The notes under the pieces are model-generated. The model was not told the DNA's origin. It did not search any database and worked only from the letters and a program-made list of their open reading frames with translations. Positions 53,874 to 63,273 of a stretch of DNA of 64,000 bases are shown one piece after another. The DNA is from Phormidium sp. FACHB-1136 (GTDB taxonomy: Bacteria > Cyanobacteriota > Cyanobacteriia > Phormidesmidales > Phormidesmidaceae), in contig NZ_JACJRS010000012.1 of NCBI RefSeq assembly GCF_014697375.1, positions 1 to 64,000 of the forward strand, read 5' to 3'. The position numbers and the translations under genes were made by a program. Position 1 is the stretch's first letter. Every line of letters starts with the position of its first letter.

Positions 53874-55061
53874 TTAGCTGGCGTTAGGCTGGGCCGGACG
53901 GTAGGGGTAGTCTACCAGGGTATCTGGGGAATCGGCGGCGCTGGCTTCGGTGGGGGTAGATGTGCCTTGCCCTAGCGCTGCCATCGGGTTGTTGATGAGG
54001 TTCATCAGGTTGGCGATGCCGTACTCCAGCACTTCGCCAGGATCCATCGCTACCCAGCCATCGCCCGTCAGTTGCCGTACCTCAAAGTGCAGGTGGGGGC
54101 CAGTGGAGGTTCCGGTGCTACCCACGAGGCCAATTACCTCACCCTGCTCAATCCATTCTCCAGAGCGCACCGCAATTTGAGCCAGGTGGGCGTAGCGGGA
54201 CTCTAGGTTGCCGTCACCGTGGCGCAAAATCACCGTCAACCCGTAGCCCCCCAGGGATCCTGCCACCGCCACCCGTCCGGCCTGGGTGGCCAGCACTGGG
54301 GTACCCATGGGAGCAGCTAGGTCAGTACCGGAGTGGAAGCGCCAGGTTTGGTGGATGGGGTGCATTCGCCAACCAAACACGGAAGAAATCGGTGCTGGAA
54401 TCGAGAGGGGAAAGACAAATTCTTCGTTACCCCGACGCAGAATATTGAGGGGGCGAATTCGATCATTCAGGGCGGCACGACTGACCACCATGGTGCTGTT
54501 GAGGCTCATGCCACGGGGGCTAACGGTCACTGGCCCGGAAGGCAACCGCGATCCTCCCACCAGGTCACCCGTCGCGGTTAGGGCACCGTTGGAGGTAGCG
54601 GCAATGCCAGAACCAGGGATGGTGGCAGAGGCGGTGCCACAGCTTGAGGCGGTTTGTCCACCAGCCACCGTGATTTGACAGCCCGTTGCCCGATCAGAAA
54701 ACACCACACTCGGCGTCGCCGGAGCTTCGGTGGCTCCAACGTTGTAGCCCGTGGGGTCGATGAACACGCTGTTGTAACCTGCGGGCACCGATTCATCGGC
54801 GGCAACTTGCCCAGGAACAACCAGATCGGCGGCACGGGGAATAGCGGGGCTGGGGGCAGCAGGACTGGGGGCAGCAGGGGCCATCCTAGGGCCGGGGCTG
54901 ACCGCCGGACTGGGGCTCAGTTCTGGGCTCGCTTCAGGGGTGCCCACCGTTGCACTGGGGGCTGGGGCCGGGGTTAGCAAACTCTCGGCCATAATCGGCG
55001 CAGAGGCAGGCTCAGGAATGACGATGGCCGCTGCATTGGGGGGTGGAACCGGAGGTTGCAT
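53874..55061 (-). CDS. M23 family metallopeptidase (LytM), no visible signal peptide
   Basis: This 395-residue protein has a C-terminal zinc peptidase domain: 'SVFGWRMHPIHQTWRFHSGT' with 'HSGTDLAAPMGTPVLATQAG' (His and Asp ligands) and 'STGTSTGPHLHFEVRQL' (HxH). It should cut peptidoglycan cross-bridges, or regulate amidases. The N-terminal 215 residues are low-complexity Pro/Ala/Ser, as in many cyanobacterial envelope peptidases. Such enzymes need export, yet the protein starts 'MQPPVPPPNAAAI' with no hydrophobic signal, and an in-frame TAG lies two codons upstream of the ATG. The 5' end may be truncated. Confidence 0.85.
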   Translation of the reverse strand: MQPPVPPPNAAAIVIPEPASAPIMAESLLTPAPAPSATVGTPEASPELSPSPAVSPGPRMAPAAPSPAAPSPAIPRAADLVVPGQVAADESVPAGYNSVFIDPTGYNVGATEAPATPSVVFSDRATGCQITVAGGQTASSCGTASATIPGSGIAATSNGALTATGDLVGGSRLPSGPVTVSPRGMSLNSTMVVSRAALNDRIRPLNILRRGNEEFVFPLSIPAPISSVFGWRMHPIHQTWRFHSGTDLAAPMGTPVLATQAGRVAVAGSLGGYGLTVILRHGDGNLESRYAHLAQIAVRSGEWIEQGEVIGLVGSTGTSTGPHLHFEVRQLTGDGWVAMDPGEVLEYGIANLMNLINNPMAALGQGTSTPTEASAADSPDTLVDYPYRPAQPNAS

Positions 55062-55160
55062 GGGCTAGTTTACGTGGGGGAAGAGACGACGTGGGGAAAA
55101 CGTTGGATTCAGGACAGCGGTGGGTAGAAACAGGCTTTGGAGGGTAGCACCTACCAATCG

Positions 55161-56003
55161 CTACGCATTGTAGCCTAAAGTGACTTCGCCGGGTTTAACC
55201 TCCATCTCTAGGAAGATCCCAGCCGAATCAGACGGGATCTGCACCTTCAGGTTCCCGGAGGGTGCGATCCCCGTCACCGTGCCCTGGTTTTGACCCACGA
55301 CCACCGTTCGACCTAAATGGCTCATGTGCTGCTGGTAGAGGTTTAAAAAGGCTAGATCGCCCTGGTTTTGCCACCGATGATAGCCCTGCATCAGTCCATA
55401 AAGTGCCACAGCGGCGAGGTTCTCTAGGCTGCCGAGGTGAGCAGATAGATCGGTCAGAGGCACCGCCGACTGGGGGCAGGCCAAGATCTGCTGAAGCGAA
55501 ATGCCCGTGGGGGGCACCGGGTTACTGTAGTTCAACCCTAGACCAACCACGGCGACCGGAACGCGATCCCCCTGGATCCGCGTGTCTACTAAAAGGCCCC
55601 CCAGTTTGCGACCCTCTACCACGAGATCGTTGGGCCATTTCACCTGCACCGGAATGCCTAGATGGCGGAGACTGGTTGCCAATCCCCAGGCACTCGCCAG
55701 GGTGAGGTAGGGGCTGCGCTGCACCGTCATTTCTGGGCGCAGTCCGAGGGAGAGATACAGCCCCCCCTGTTCCGACTGCCACACTCGACCCCATTGCCCC
55801 CGTCCAGATTGCTGGGTGCCTGCGATTAAGACTGATCCCGCCGCCGCCCCCGCCATCATCTGGGCCATCAAATCTTGATTGGTAGACCCAGTTTCCGCTA
55901 CCCATTGCAGGTGAAACTGGGGCCGCAGTCTCCCCCCTTCGGGCAACAGGCCAAGGGCACTGGGAGGTTGCCGTAGGGCTTGGTATAGCTGGTGCAGATC
56001 CAC
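55161..56003 (-). CDS. birA: Biotin--[acetyl-CoA-carboxylase] ligase
   Basis: This 280-residue class I biotin protein ligase attaches biotin to the carboxyl carrier protein of acetyl-CoA carboxylase. Motifs: 'AETGSTNQDLMAQMM', 'QQSGRGQWGRVWQSEQGG' (biotinyl-AMP loop, GRGxxGR), 'VKWPNDLVVEGRKLGGLLVD' and 'VVGLGLNYSNP'. It lacks an N-terminal helix-turn-helix domain, so it does not act as the bio-operon repressor. It is divergent from msrA. Confidence 0.93.
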   Translation of the reverse strand: MDLHQLYQALRQPPSALGLLPEGGRLRPQFHLQWVAETGSTNQDLMAQMMAGAAAGSVLIAGTQQSGRGQWGRVWQSEQGGLYLSLGLRPEMTVQRSPYLTLASAWGLATSLRHLGIPVQVKWPNDLVVEGRKLGGLLVDTRIQGDRVPVAVVGLGLNYSNPVPPTGISLQQILACPQSAVPLTDLSAHLGSLENLAAVALYGLMQGYHRWQNQGDLAFLNLYQQHMSHLGRTVVVGQNQGTVTGIAPSGNLKVQIPSDSAGIFLEMEVKPGEVTLGYNA

Positions 56004-56080
56004 GTTGGGTTATCGAAGCCATCCCTGGGAAACTTAGCCTATAGTAAGCGTAGACGGTAAGTAGCACTCCAGAAAGATCT

Positions 56081-56740
56081 ATGGTTTTCTTTGGCTTAGG
56101 TAAAGGCAAAAAGACGGAAATGCCCTCTCCCCAAGACGCTCTGCCGGGGCGCACCACCCCCATGTCGGTACCGAGTCAACACTATGTCAATCGCCATGCC
56201 CTTCAGCCCCCGTTCCCGGATGGAATGGAAACGGCGATGTTTGGCCTCGGTTGCTTTTGGGGAGCCGAGCGCAAATTTTGGCAGCAAGCGGGCGTCTACA
56301 CCACGGCGGTGGGCTATGCGGCGGGCTATACCCCCAACCCCACCTACCAAGAGGTGTGCTCTAGCCTGACGGGCCACAACGAGGTGGTTTTGGTGGTGTT
56401 CGATCCCCAGGTGGTGAGCTACGAGCAACTGCTGAAGGTGTTCTGGGAAAGCCACAACCCCACCCAGGGAATGCGCCAGGGCAACGATGTGGGCACCCAG
56501 TACCGCTCTGGCATCTACACCTACTCGCCAGACCAAAAGCGGTTGGCGGAATCCTCCCAGCAGGTCTACCAACAGGCGCTCTCGGCGGCGGGCTACGGCA
56601 CCATCACCACCGAAATTTTGGATGCCCCAGCGTTCTACTATGCCGAAGCCTATCATCAGCAATATTTGGCCAAAAACCCCGGTGGCTACTGTGGCCTTGG
56701 CGGCACCAATGTCGCCTGTCCGGTGGGTCTGGCCGTTTAG
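56081..56740 (+). CDS. msrA: Peptide methionine sulfoxide reductase MsrA
   Basis: This 219-residue enzyme repairs methionine-S-sulfoxide. The catalytic Cys is in '[18 protein letters not shown]' (GCFWG) near residue 58. Further family signatures are '[19 protein letters not shown]', '[13 protein letters not shown]', '[20 protein letters not shown]' and resolving Cys near the end ('[15 protein letters not shown]'). An N-terminal extension of about 45 residues precedes the domain. It is the first of two forward genes (with the Nif3 gene 47 bp downstream). Confidence 0.95.
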   Translation: MVFFGLGKGKKTEMPSPQDALPGRTTPMSVPSQHYVNRHALQPPFPDGMETAMFGLGCFWGAERKFWQQAGVYTTAVGYAAGYTPNPTYQEVCSSLTGHNEVVLVVFDPQVVSYEQLLKVFWESHNPTQGMRQGNDVGTQYRSGIYTYSPDQKRLAESSQQVYQQALSAAGYGTITTEILDAPAFYYAEAYHQQYLAKNPGGYCGLGGTNVACPVGLAV

Positions 56741-56787
56741 AACTGGCCCGTTGCTAACGTTTCTGCGATTTTCTCTGCGGTTTTACC

Positions 56788-57633
56788 ATGGGCACCCCGA
56801 TTACCGTTGCCGACCTTATCCAGCGTCTAGAAGCCTGGGCACCCCCCCAATGGCAAGAAAGCTGGGATAACTGCGGCTGGCAGGTGGAATCAGGGGTGCG
56901 CGATCATCCGGCCCGCGTCCTAATTTGCCTCACCCCCACCCTGGCCGTTATGGAGGAAGCCTTGGCCCTCCGGCAGCAGGGCATAGCGGTGAACCTGATC
57001 TTGGCCCACCATCCGCTGATTTTTAGCCCGCTGAAATCGATTACCCAGGGCGACCCAGTGGGGCAGATGGTCTACCAGGCCATCACCCACGGCATCGGCC
57101 TCTATAGCGCCCACACCAACTTCGACCAGGTGGCGGGGGGGACAGCGGATACCCTGGCCCAAATGCTCCATCTGCACAACCCGGAACCCGTGGTGCCCAC
57201 CCAGCCAGGGGTAGGCTATGGCCGTGTGGGAGACCTCACCCCGGCCCCGGATCTGCAAGCCCTGTTGGCCAAAATTCAGCACATCCTCGCCCCGCCCCGG
57301 TTAATCTATTCCCCGGCGATTGATCGCCAACAACCGATCCAGCGCCTTGCCGTGTTGGGCGGATCGGGGGCCAGCTTTTTGGGGGCTGTCGCCAAAACCG
57401 GAGCCCAGGCTTACCTAACGGCAGACTGCAAATTCCACCAGTTCCAGGAGGCCCGTGATCGCGGGATTATCCTGATTGACGCCGGACACTATGCTACCGA
57501 GCGCCCCGCCTGTGCTGCCTGGGTCAACTGGGCCAAGGATCAGGGGGGGGCCTGGGCCAAGCTCAGCCAGCGGGATGAGGATTTCCGTCAGTTTTTAGCC
57601 TCGGAGGTTGCGGGTGCTGTGGGTGAAGCCTGA
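56788..57633 (+). CDS. Nif3-like dinuclear metal-centre hexameric protein
   Basis: This 281-residue NIF3/YbgI-family protein forms a toroidal hexamer with a dimetal site. Ligand motifs are 'ESWDNCGWQVESG', 'LILAHHPLIFSPLKSIT' (His-His), 'GIGLYSAHTNFDQVAGG' (His and Asp) and 'IILIDAGHYATERPACAAW' (His and Glu). The function is debated (GTP cyclohydrolase I-like or metal handling). The last 46 bp overlap the end of a convergent gene. Confidence 0.9.
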   Translation: MGTPITVADLIQRLEAWAPPQWQESWDNCGWQVESGVRDHPARVLICLTPTLAVMEEALALRQQGIAVNLILAHHPLIFSPLKSITQGDPVGQMVYQAITHGIGLYSAHTNFDQVAGGTADTLAQMLHLHNPEPVVPTQPGVGYGRVGDLTPAPDLQALLAKIQHILAPPRLIYSPAIDRQQPIQRLAVLGGSGASFLGAVAKTGAQAYLTADCKFHQFQEARDRGIILIDAGHYATERPACAAWVNWAKDQGGAWAKLSQRDEDFRQFLASEVAGAVGEA

Positions 57634-58007
57634 CCTCCTTGGGCACAGACATAGTCCAGGGTTTGGGCATTGAGGGGATCGCCCTCGACCGAACGCCAGG
57701 TTAAATCGCCCGGTTTGCCGTTGTAGTCCACGTCCCGAAACTGCCGTTCCTGGCAGCGATATTCCGTGGTGTAGGTGGTGCGCTGGGTGGGCTGCTGTCG
57801 TTGATTTTGGTAGAGGCTGCGCACCTGTATCGTCCCTTCCGGCAGGGTTTGGATAGAGGCGGCATCAATGAACTGCTGCTCTAGGCCGGGAGGGGTGACG
57901 GGTAACCAATCGCTGGCTAGGGCCGGAGCCCCCCAGGTGAAGCCGATGATGAACAGGGCCAGCCCCCAACGGACTAGGGCAAATCCCCCAGATATGAACC
58001 GAGCCAT
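57588..58007 (-). CDS. Secreted uncharacterised protein, 139 aa
   Basis: The protein begins with a signal peptide ('FALVRWGLALFIIGFTWGAP' and 'ALAS') and has a mature domain of about 105 residues with 'DWLPVTPPGLEQQFIDAASI', 'TYTTEYRCQERQFRDVDYNG' and 'AQTLDYVCAQG'. Two Cys could form a disulfide. It resembles the 'surface-adhesin E'-like small secreted proteins, but this is a weak call. ATG 58007 is used, with an alternative 18 bp upstream. Its 3' end overlaps the Nif3-like gene tail-to-tail by 46 bp, so both stop codons lie within the partner's coding region. Confidence 0.65.
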   Translation of the reverse strand: MARFISGGFALVRWGLALFIIGFTWGAPALASDWLPVTPPGLEQQFIDAASIQTLPEGTIQVRSLYQNQRQQPTQRTTYTTEYRCQERQFRDVDYNGKPGDLTWRSVEGDPLNAQTLDYVCAQGGQASPTAPATSEAKN

Positions 58008-58093
58008 CGTACGATCCGGCATCACCCCCCCCAGCCTTCAATCATCCTGCAACCGTTCCATTCTGCAATAGTTCCATTCAACTATTGGCCACA

Positions 58094-58122
58094 GCAAAAA
58101 AGGCTCTGCATCGCAGAGCCTT
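58094..58122 (-). terminator. Rho-independent terminator of the RRM gene
   Basis: On the minus strand AAGGCTCTGC-GAT-GCAGAGCCTT is followed by TTTTG. A perfect 10-bp stem, a tight loop and a T-run make it a textbook terminator, about 70 bp after the rbp stop. A second hairpin, CCCTTCGGCT/AGCTGAAGGG, at 58148-58169 lies between the gene and this terminator. Confidence 0.88.
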
Positions 58123-58190
58123 GAGTTTGGTCGCTAAAGGAGATCACCCTTCGGCTAAAGCTGAAGGGAAAATCGACCCATAGCTGAGGT

Positions 58191-58502
58191 CTAGAAACTG
58201 GTGCGACGATATTGGCCGCCGCCACCACCGGAGCGGCTACCGCTAGCGTCACGGTTGTCATCGCGGGGGCGAGCTTTGTTCACCCGCATTTCCCGACCCA
58301 TCCATTCAGCGCCATCCAAGGCTTCGATGACGGTGTCTTCTTGGGTTTCGGCGGTCATATCCACAAAAGCAAAGCCACGAGGCTTCCCGGTTTCCCGATC
58401 AATGGGCAGGCTAACGCGGCTGACAGCACCGTATTCGTTGAAGACGCGCTCTAGGTCTTCACGGGTGACATCGTAGGACAAGTTACCAACATAAATAGAC
58501 AT
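58191..58502 (-). CDS. RNA-binding protein, RRM type with Gly-rich tail
   Basis: This 103-residue protein has one RRM with RNP2 'MSIYVGNLSYDV' and RNP1 'KPRGFAFVDM'. A short tail rich in Arg, Asp and Gly ends 'GGGGGQYRRTSF'. Cyanobacterial Rbp proteins of this type bind RNA and are often cold-induced; in some species they also deliver mRNA to thylakoids. The 5' leader (58503-58722) is about 200 bp long and A+T-rich, consistent with leader-mediated control. The gene has its own terminator. Confidence 0.92.
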   Translation of the reverse strand: MSIYVGNLSYDVTREDLERVFNEYGAVSRVSLPIDRETGKPRGFAFVDMTAETQEDTVIEALDGAEWMGREMRVNKARPRDDNRDASGSRSGGGGGQYRRTSF

Positions 58503-58722
58503 TAGGATTCTCTCCAGAATTGACGAATGTATCGAGTAAACGGAGAAGAACCTGTGTCGGAAATCGAAATGAAATGAAACAAGCGTAATCTACCGAAAAC
58601 TGACTATAGGCATGGTAGCACTCTCCCGACGGGGTTGGGGTGGGTGGGCCAAACTTCCTGGCAGGTGGGGGTGGGGCGACGAATGAGCAGGCATGGCCCT
58701 CACCGCCCTGGAGCATGGCCCC

Positions 58723-61700
58723 CTAGGCAATTTGTGGATTGTATTGCGTCAAAAAAGCCTGGACTTGGTGGCTGGTGAGGGGTTGGGCAAAAAAATAGCC
58801 CTGGCCGCTGTGGCATTGATGGGCTTGGAGGTACTGCATTTGCCCATGGGTTTCGATGCCTTCGGCCACCACTTTTAGGTTTAGGCTGTTGGCCAGATTG
58901 AGGATGGCCCGAACGATGGTGCCATTGTCGTCAGAGTTGTCCGGGGAGGAAGGGTAAACGGGTGAGGCAGGATGACCTTGCAGGGAATCGATGAAGGATT
59001 TGTCGATTTTGAGGATGTCGATGGGGAAGCGGTGCAAATAGCTGAGGGAGGAGTAGCCTGTCCCGAAGTCGTCCACGCAGATTTGGATGTGGCGCTGTCG
59101 CAGTTGGCGCAAGAGTTCGATGGCGGCCTGGGCGTTTTGGATGAGAACGGTCTCGGTGATCTCAATTTTGAGGTACCGACCGCTGATCTCGTTGGCCACG
59201 AGGGCGCGATCAATTTGGGGAATCAGATCGGGGCGCATGAACTGTTTGCCCGATAGATTCACGTTGATAGAGAGGGGGATGTGGGGGTATTGCAGTTGCC
59301 ACTGGCGCAGTTGTTGGCAGGCTTGGTTGAGCGCCCACAGGTCAAGGCTGGCGATCAGGCCCGTACTCTCGGCGACGGGGATGAAGTCGTTGGGGGGCAC
59401 AAGGCCAGCGGTGGGATGGTGCCACCGCATCAGCGCCTCAAACCCCTCCACCTGGAAGGTTTTGAGATTGATCACAGGTTGGTAATACAGGACAAATTCC
59501 TGGCGGTCGATGGCCCGCTGAAGGTCGCCTTCCACCTGCATTTGCCGAACGGCACGGGCGTGCATGGGGGCATCAAAAATGGCGTATTCTCGACCGCTTT
59601 TTTTGGCCTGGTACATGGCAATGTCGGCATCGCGCAGGACGTGGTTGGGGTCGGTGTAGGCGAGGGAACCGAGGGCAATGCCGATGCTGGCCCGCACAAA
59701 GACCTCGTAGCCCTCTAGGATCATGGGGGTTTCTAGGACGGCATGGATGCGGCGAGCCAGGTTCACGGCGACCTGGCTATCGGCAAGGTGGGTGAGCAGC
59801 ACCACAAATTCATCTCCACCGAGGCGGGCGGCGGTGTCGGTGGGGCGCAGGCAGCTTAGCAGACGCTGGGCAACGGCACAGAGAAGTTGGTCACCAATGC
59901 TGTGGCCCAAGCTGTCGTTGACCACTTTAAAGCGATCTAGATCCAGGAACAGCACCGCAAACTGATGGCCAACGGGCACCCGCAGGTCGCCATCGTAGGC
60001 ATCGGTGTTGGCGTTGGGCGGGGGGCAGGCGGCTGGATTGGGGCTAACCTGGCGCAGGTGGGTCATAGCCTGGGAGAGCCGCTCCAAAAATAACACTCGG
60101 TTGGGTAGGGCGGTGAGCTTGTCGTGGAGCGCCTCATGGCGCAGTTTGGCTTCTAGGCGCTTGCGTTCCGCCAGTTCGGCCTGGGCCTGCTGATAGAGTT
60201 CCGCCTGCTGGATGGCAATCGCGAGGTGATCCGCCACCCGTTTGATGAGTTGTTGCTCCTCGGTGCTCCAACGGCGAGGATGGTGGCATTGGTGAAGGCT
60301 CAGCACCCCCTTGACTTGGCCCCGATAGCGAATCGACACCGCCAGCATGGCCCCAATAGCGTAGGTGTGGGCGGTGGATCGCAGCGGATCCATGATGGGA
60401 TCTTGGTTGACATCATCTACCGCAACGGGGAATTCCTGGGCCAAAATGGCCTGGGCGTGGGGGTTGCCCTCAATGGGAATAGTGATGCCCTTGAGCCCTT
60501 CAAGGCCTGGAGCGGCGGCGGCGGTGGTGTGGGTCATGGTCGGATCGGTGGGCTGACAGAGGATGACCAGACTACGACTCACCTGGAACACCTGAAGCAT
60601 TTGATCCGCCGCCCGCTGGAGCAGATCCTCCAGTTCTAGGCTGTCGCTGATGGCCGTGACAATGGTGTTGAGCAGCTTTTCCTGCTGGGCCAGCAGAGCC
60701 GTTTGGGCTAAAAGCTCCCCCTGGTAGAGGGCGATGGCTAGTTGATCGGCCAGTTGCTTTACTAGATCGATTTCCTTGGCCAGCCAAGACCGGGGGGCGC
60801 GGCAGTGGTGTACGCACAGCAACCCCCAGAGGGTATCTCCATAATTAATGGGAATCACCAGATTGGCCTGCACCTGGAAGCCCTCGAGCAGCCGACGATG
60901 GCAGGGATTCATCTCCGCCAGGGCCACATCGGCAATCTGGCTGATCTCGCCCTGGCGATAGCGATCCACCATTTCCGGGTGGGTCATAAAGCAGGTATCT
61001 TCTACGGTGGTGCCCAGGGTTGGCAACCACGGGGGCTGCACCGACTCCACGGCCACGATGCCACTCCAGTTTGGGGTGAACTGGTAGACCAAAACTCGAT
61101 CCGTCTGGAGCAATTGCCGCACATCATCGACACTGGTTTGCAAGATTTCAGCCACATCCAAAGACTGGTGAATGTGCTGGGTGAGGGTACGTAAAAGGCG
61201 CTCTTCCTCCGCCTGCCGATGGCTGATCTGCTGGGCCTCCACCAGGGCGGTAATGTCGGTGGCAATGGAGCCAATCGCCCCGGTGCCGTCCTCGGCCTGG
61301 GTCATGATGGGGAAAATGACGGTGCTAAAAACCTTTTTCCCAGTGGTTAGGGTCATCCGATCCTCCACCGTCATGGGGGTTTGGCTGGTAATCACCCGCT
61401 GAATCCGCTCCATAAATAGCGGAACCAGATCCGGCGAGATAAACCTTGAGATGGGTTGCCCTACCATCTCCTTGGCCTGAAGGTGGAACTGATCCGCTGC
61501 GGCTTGGTTCACATTGAGGTAGATGCCGTTACCATCAATAAACGTGACCAAGGCGGGGGTATTGGCAATGAAGGATTCTAGCTGGGCGGTGGTTTGGGAG
61601 AGGGCCAGTTCCGCCCGCTTGCGATCACTATAGTCAAAAATGATCGTGTCCCAGGCGGTGTCGCCATTGTCGAGGCGTTCAGGCCGACCAACCCCGTGAA

Positions 61701-62943
61701 TCCACTTTTGCTGCCCCTTTGGGGTATTGATGCGCCAGTCATGTCCCCAGGTTGTTAGGTCGCGGGCCGATTCCTGCACCGACTCCCACATGGCCGCACG
61801 ATCATCGGGGTGTACGGTGCTCCACAGGGCTTGGGCATTCTCTAGGATCTGATCCGCCTCCACCTCCCAAACCTCCACACAACCCTGATTCATGTAACTA
61901 ATGGAGTCGCTGCCATCGGCGTGGAGCACGTAACGAAAGATCGCCCCCGGCAGGTTGCTGGAGATATTGCGGAAACGTCGCTCGCTTTCCTGGAGCCGTT
62001 CCTCCGCTTCCTTGCGGTCGGTGATATCCACATCCACGCCGCGCATCACAAGGGGGTGGCCCTGGTCATCGTATTCCACCGTGCCCTGCCCCAAGGCCCA
62101 CCGCACGGAACCATCGACCCGCAAAAAGCGGAACTCAATGGTGTAGTTTTCTGTCTTGGCGATAGCCCGCTGGATCGCCTGTGCCACCCGATCCCGATCC
62201 TCCGGGTGAATCATGGCTTTGACGCTGTCAATGGATCCATCGAAACCGCCGGGAACTAGACCCATCAGTTTTTCTAGGCTGGCAGACCAAATGACTCGAC
62301 CGCTGGGCAGATGCCATTCCCAGGTACCCATGTGGGCCGCTTCTAGGGCCGTGCGTAGGTGCTTTTCCTGAACTCGCAACTGCTGCTCCGACACCTGCAA
62401 AGACGCAACCGCCTGTCGCAACTCGGTGATATCCCGCTGCACCCCACAGCAACCGATGACGCGCCCCTGGGCATCGTAGAGGCACATCGCATCGGTTGCG
62501 GCCACCAACACCGACCCATCAAAACGCCGCTCCTCTGTCTCCAAGGTCACCCGACCACTGGTGAGCAATTGCTTCAGGGCAAACCGTCCGACGGCTGGAT
62601 TGTGGGCAAAGAAATCGGCCCAAGCCCACCCCAGGAGATCGCTGGGCTGGGCCAGATACTGATCGCAAAAGGCGCGGTTAACCTTGGTAATTTGCAGATG
62701 GGGCAATATATCGTCAAGTCCCCCGTCTGGATCGGTGGCGGGGGGCCAAACGACGGGTTGCTCTAGCCGCATCAGAAAGAAGCCGTCTAGGTTCTGATCA
62801 AACAGGAAACGGAGGAGGTGATCGTCCTCCGCGTGAAAGCCTCCATCAGCTAACTTCGTCCCACAATCCACCATCCCTGGGGCAATGGCTTCGGCCCAGG
62901 GGAATGAGTCAATCCCGTTATCCCACCGTGGGGCATCAACCAT
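58723..62943 (-). CDS. PAS-GAF-GGDEF-EAL protein (cyclic di-GMP turnover)
   Basis: This 1406-residue soluble protein has four PAS domains (about residues 45-580), two GAF domains (about 590-760 and 780-920), GGDEF ('RLGGDEFVVLL' near 1041) and EAL ('GFEALMRWHHPTAGLVPPND' near 1170). The GGDEF site is intact and 'RPTD' five residues ahead is an inhibitory I-site (RxxD). The EAL side has 'INVNLSGKQF', 'EITETV', 'VDDFGTGYSSLSYLH' and 'LKIDKSFI', all intact. So both synthesis and hydrolysis of c-di-GMP are possible. GAF1 has Cys651 in an 'EDTCF' (DXCF) motif and Cys681 in 'NPCHRRLL', a bilin-binding pattern of DXCF-type cyanobacteriochromes, so it may be light-controlled. It is monocistronic. Confidence 0.92.
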   Translation of the reverse strand: MVDAPRWDNGIDSFPWAEAIAPGMVDCGTKLADGGFHAEDDHLLRFLFDQNLDGFFLMRLEQPVVWPPATDPDGGLDDILPHLQITKVNRAFCDQYLAQPSDLLGWAWADFFAHNPAVGRFALKQLLTSGRVTLETEERRFDGSVLVAATDAMCLYDAQGRVIGCCGVQRDITELRQAVASLQVSEQQLRVQEKHLRTALEAAHMGTWEWHLPSGRVIWSASLEKLMGLVPGGFDGSIDSVKAMIHPEDRDRVAQAIQRAIAKTENYTIEFRFLRVDGSVRWALGQGTVEYDDQGHPLVMRGVDVDITDRKEAEERLQESERRFRNISSNLPGAIFRYVLHADGSDSISYMNQGCVEVWEVEADQILENAQALWSTVHPDDRAAMWESVQESARDLTTWGHDWRINTPKGQQKWIHGVGRPERLDNGDTAWDTIIFDYSDRKRAELALSQTTAQLESFIANTPALVTFIDGNGIYLNVNQAAADQFHLQAKEMVGQPISRFISPDLVPLFMERIQRVITSQTPMTVEDRMTLTTGKKVFSTVIFPIMTQAEDGTGAIGSIATDITALVEAQQISHRQAEEERLLRTLTQHIHQSLDVAEILQTSVDDVRQLLQTDRVLVYQFTPNWSGIVAVESVQPPWLPTLGTTVEDTCFMTHPEMVDRYRQGEISQIADVALAEMNPCHRRLLEGFQVQANLVIPINYGDTLWGLLCVHHCRAPRSWLAKEIDLVKQLADQLAIALYQGELLAQTALLAQQEKLLNTIVTAISDSLELEDLLQRAADQMLQVFQVSRSLVILCQPTDPTMTHTTAAAAPGLEGLKGITIPIEGNPHAQAILAQEFPVAVDDVNQDPIMDPLRSTAHTYAIGAMLAVSIRYRGQVKGVLSLHQCHHPRRWSTEEQQLIKRVADHLAIAIQQAELYQQAQAELAERKRLEAKLRHEALHDKLTALPNRVLFLERLSQAMTHLRQVSPNPAACPPPNANTDAYDGDLRVPVGHQFAVLFLDLDRFKVVNDSLGHSIGDQLLCAVAQRLLSCLRPTDTAARLGGDEFVVLLTHLADSQVAVNLARRIHAVLETPMILEGYEVFVRASIGIALGSLAYTDPNHVLRDADIAMYQAKKSGREYAIFDAPMHARAVRQMQVEGDLQRAIDRQEFVLYYQPVINLKTFQVEGFEALMRWHHPTAGLVPPNDFIPVAESTGLIASLDLWALNQACQQLRQWQLQYPHIPLSINVNLSGKQFMRPDLIPQIDRALVANEISGRYLKIEITETVLIQNAQAAIELLRQLRQRHIQICVDDFGTGYSSLSYLHRFPIDILKIDKSFIDSLQGHPASPVYPSSPDNSDDNGTIVRAILNLANSLNLKVVAEGIETHGQMQYLQAHQCHSGQGYFFAQPLTSHQVQAFLTQYNPQIA

Positions 62944-63273
62944 GATGGATGGCCCAATGAATGCAAAACGACGAATGCGAAAGATCTAACGTCACACCGT
63001 GAATGCGAGACGAGTACAGCAAGATATAAACAAACCTAACCTAATTTTTCCCGCAAGTTTGCCCAAGCCTGCCATGGCTGGGGAAAATGCTTCACGCTTC
63101 TTAAGGCATTGGGAGAATCTTAAACACAGTAGCGATAGAAACCGTAACGTTTCTTCGCCCCAGCCGATTGAACCGAGATTCCCCAACCATGGATATGCCC
63201 TAGGCAAGGGGCTGAAGCCTCTTGTTGATAGGGAGTTTGTAGGAATGAATTGGCGGATGGTCGTAGGGTGAAC
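62944..63273. other. 330-bp gap, nothing recognised
   Basis: Between the PAS-GAF-GGDEF-EAL gene and the DUF1499 gene I see no supported gene, repeat or hairpin. The A+T-rich part near 62960-63050 could hold the promoter of the GGDEF-EAL gene. Confidence 0.4.

Noticed and set aside
62992-63207. 71-codon minus-strand frame in the gap before the GGDEF-EAL gene
   Set aside because: No start context, no known motif and poor codon usage.
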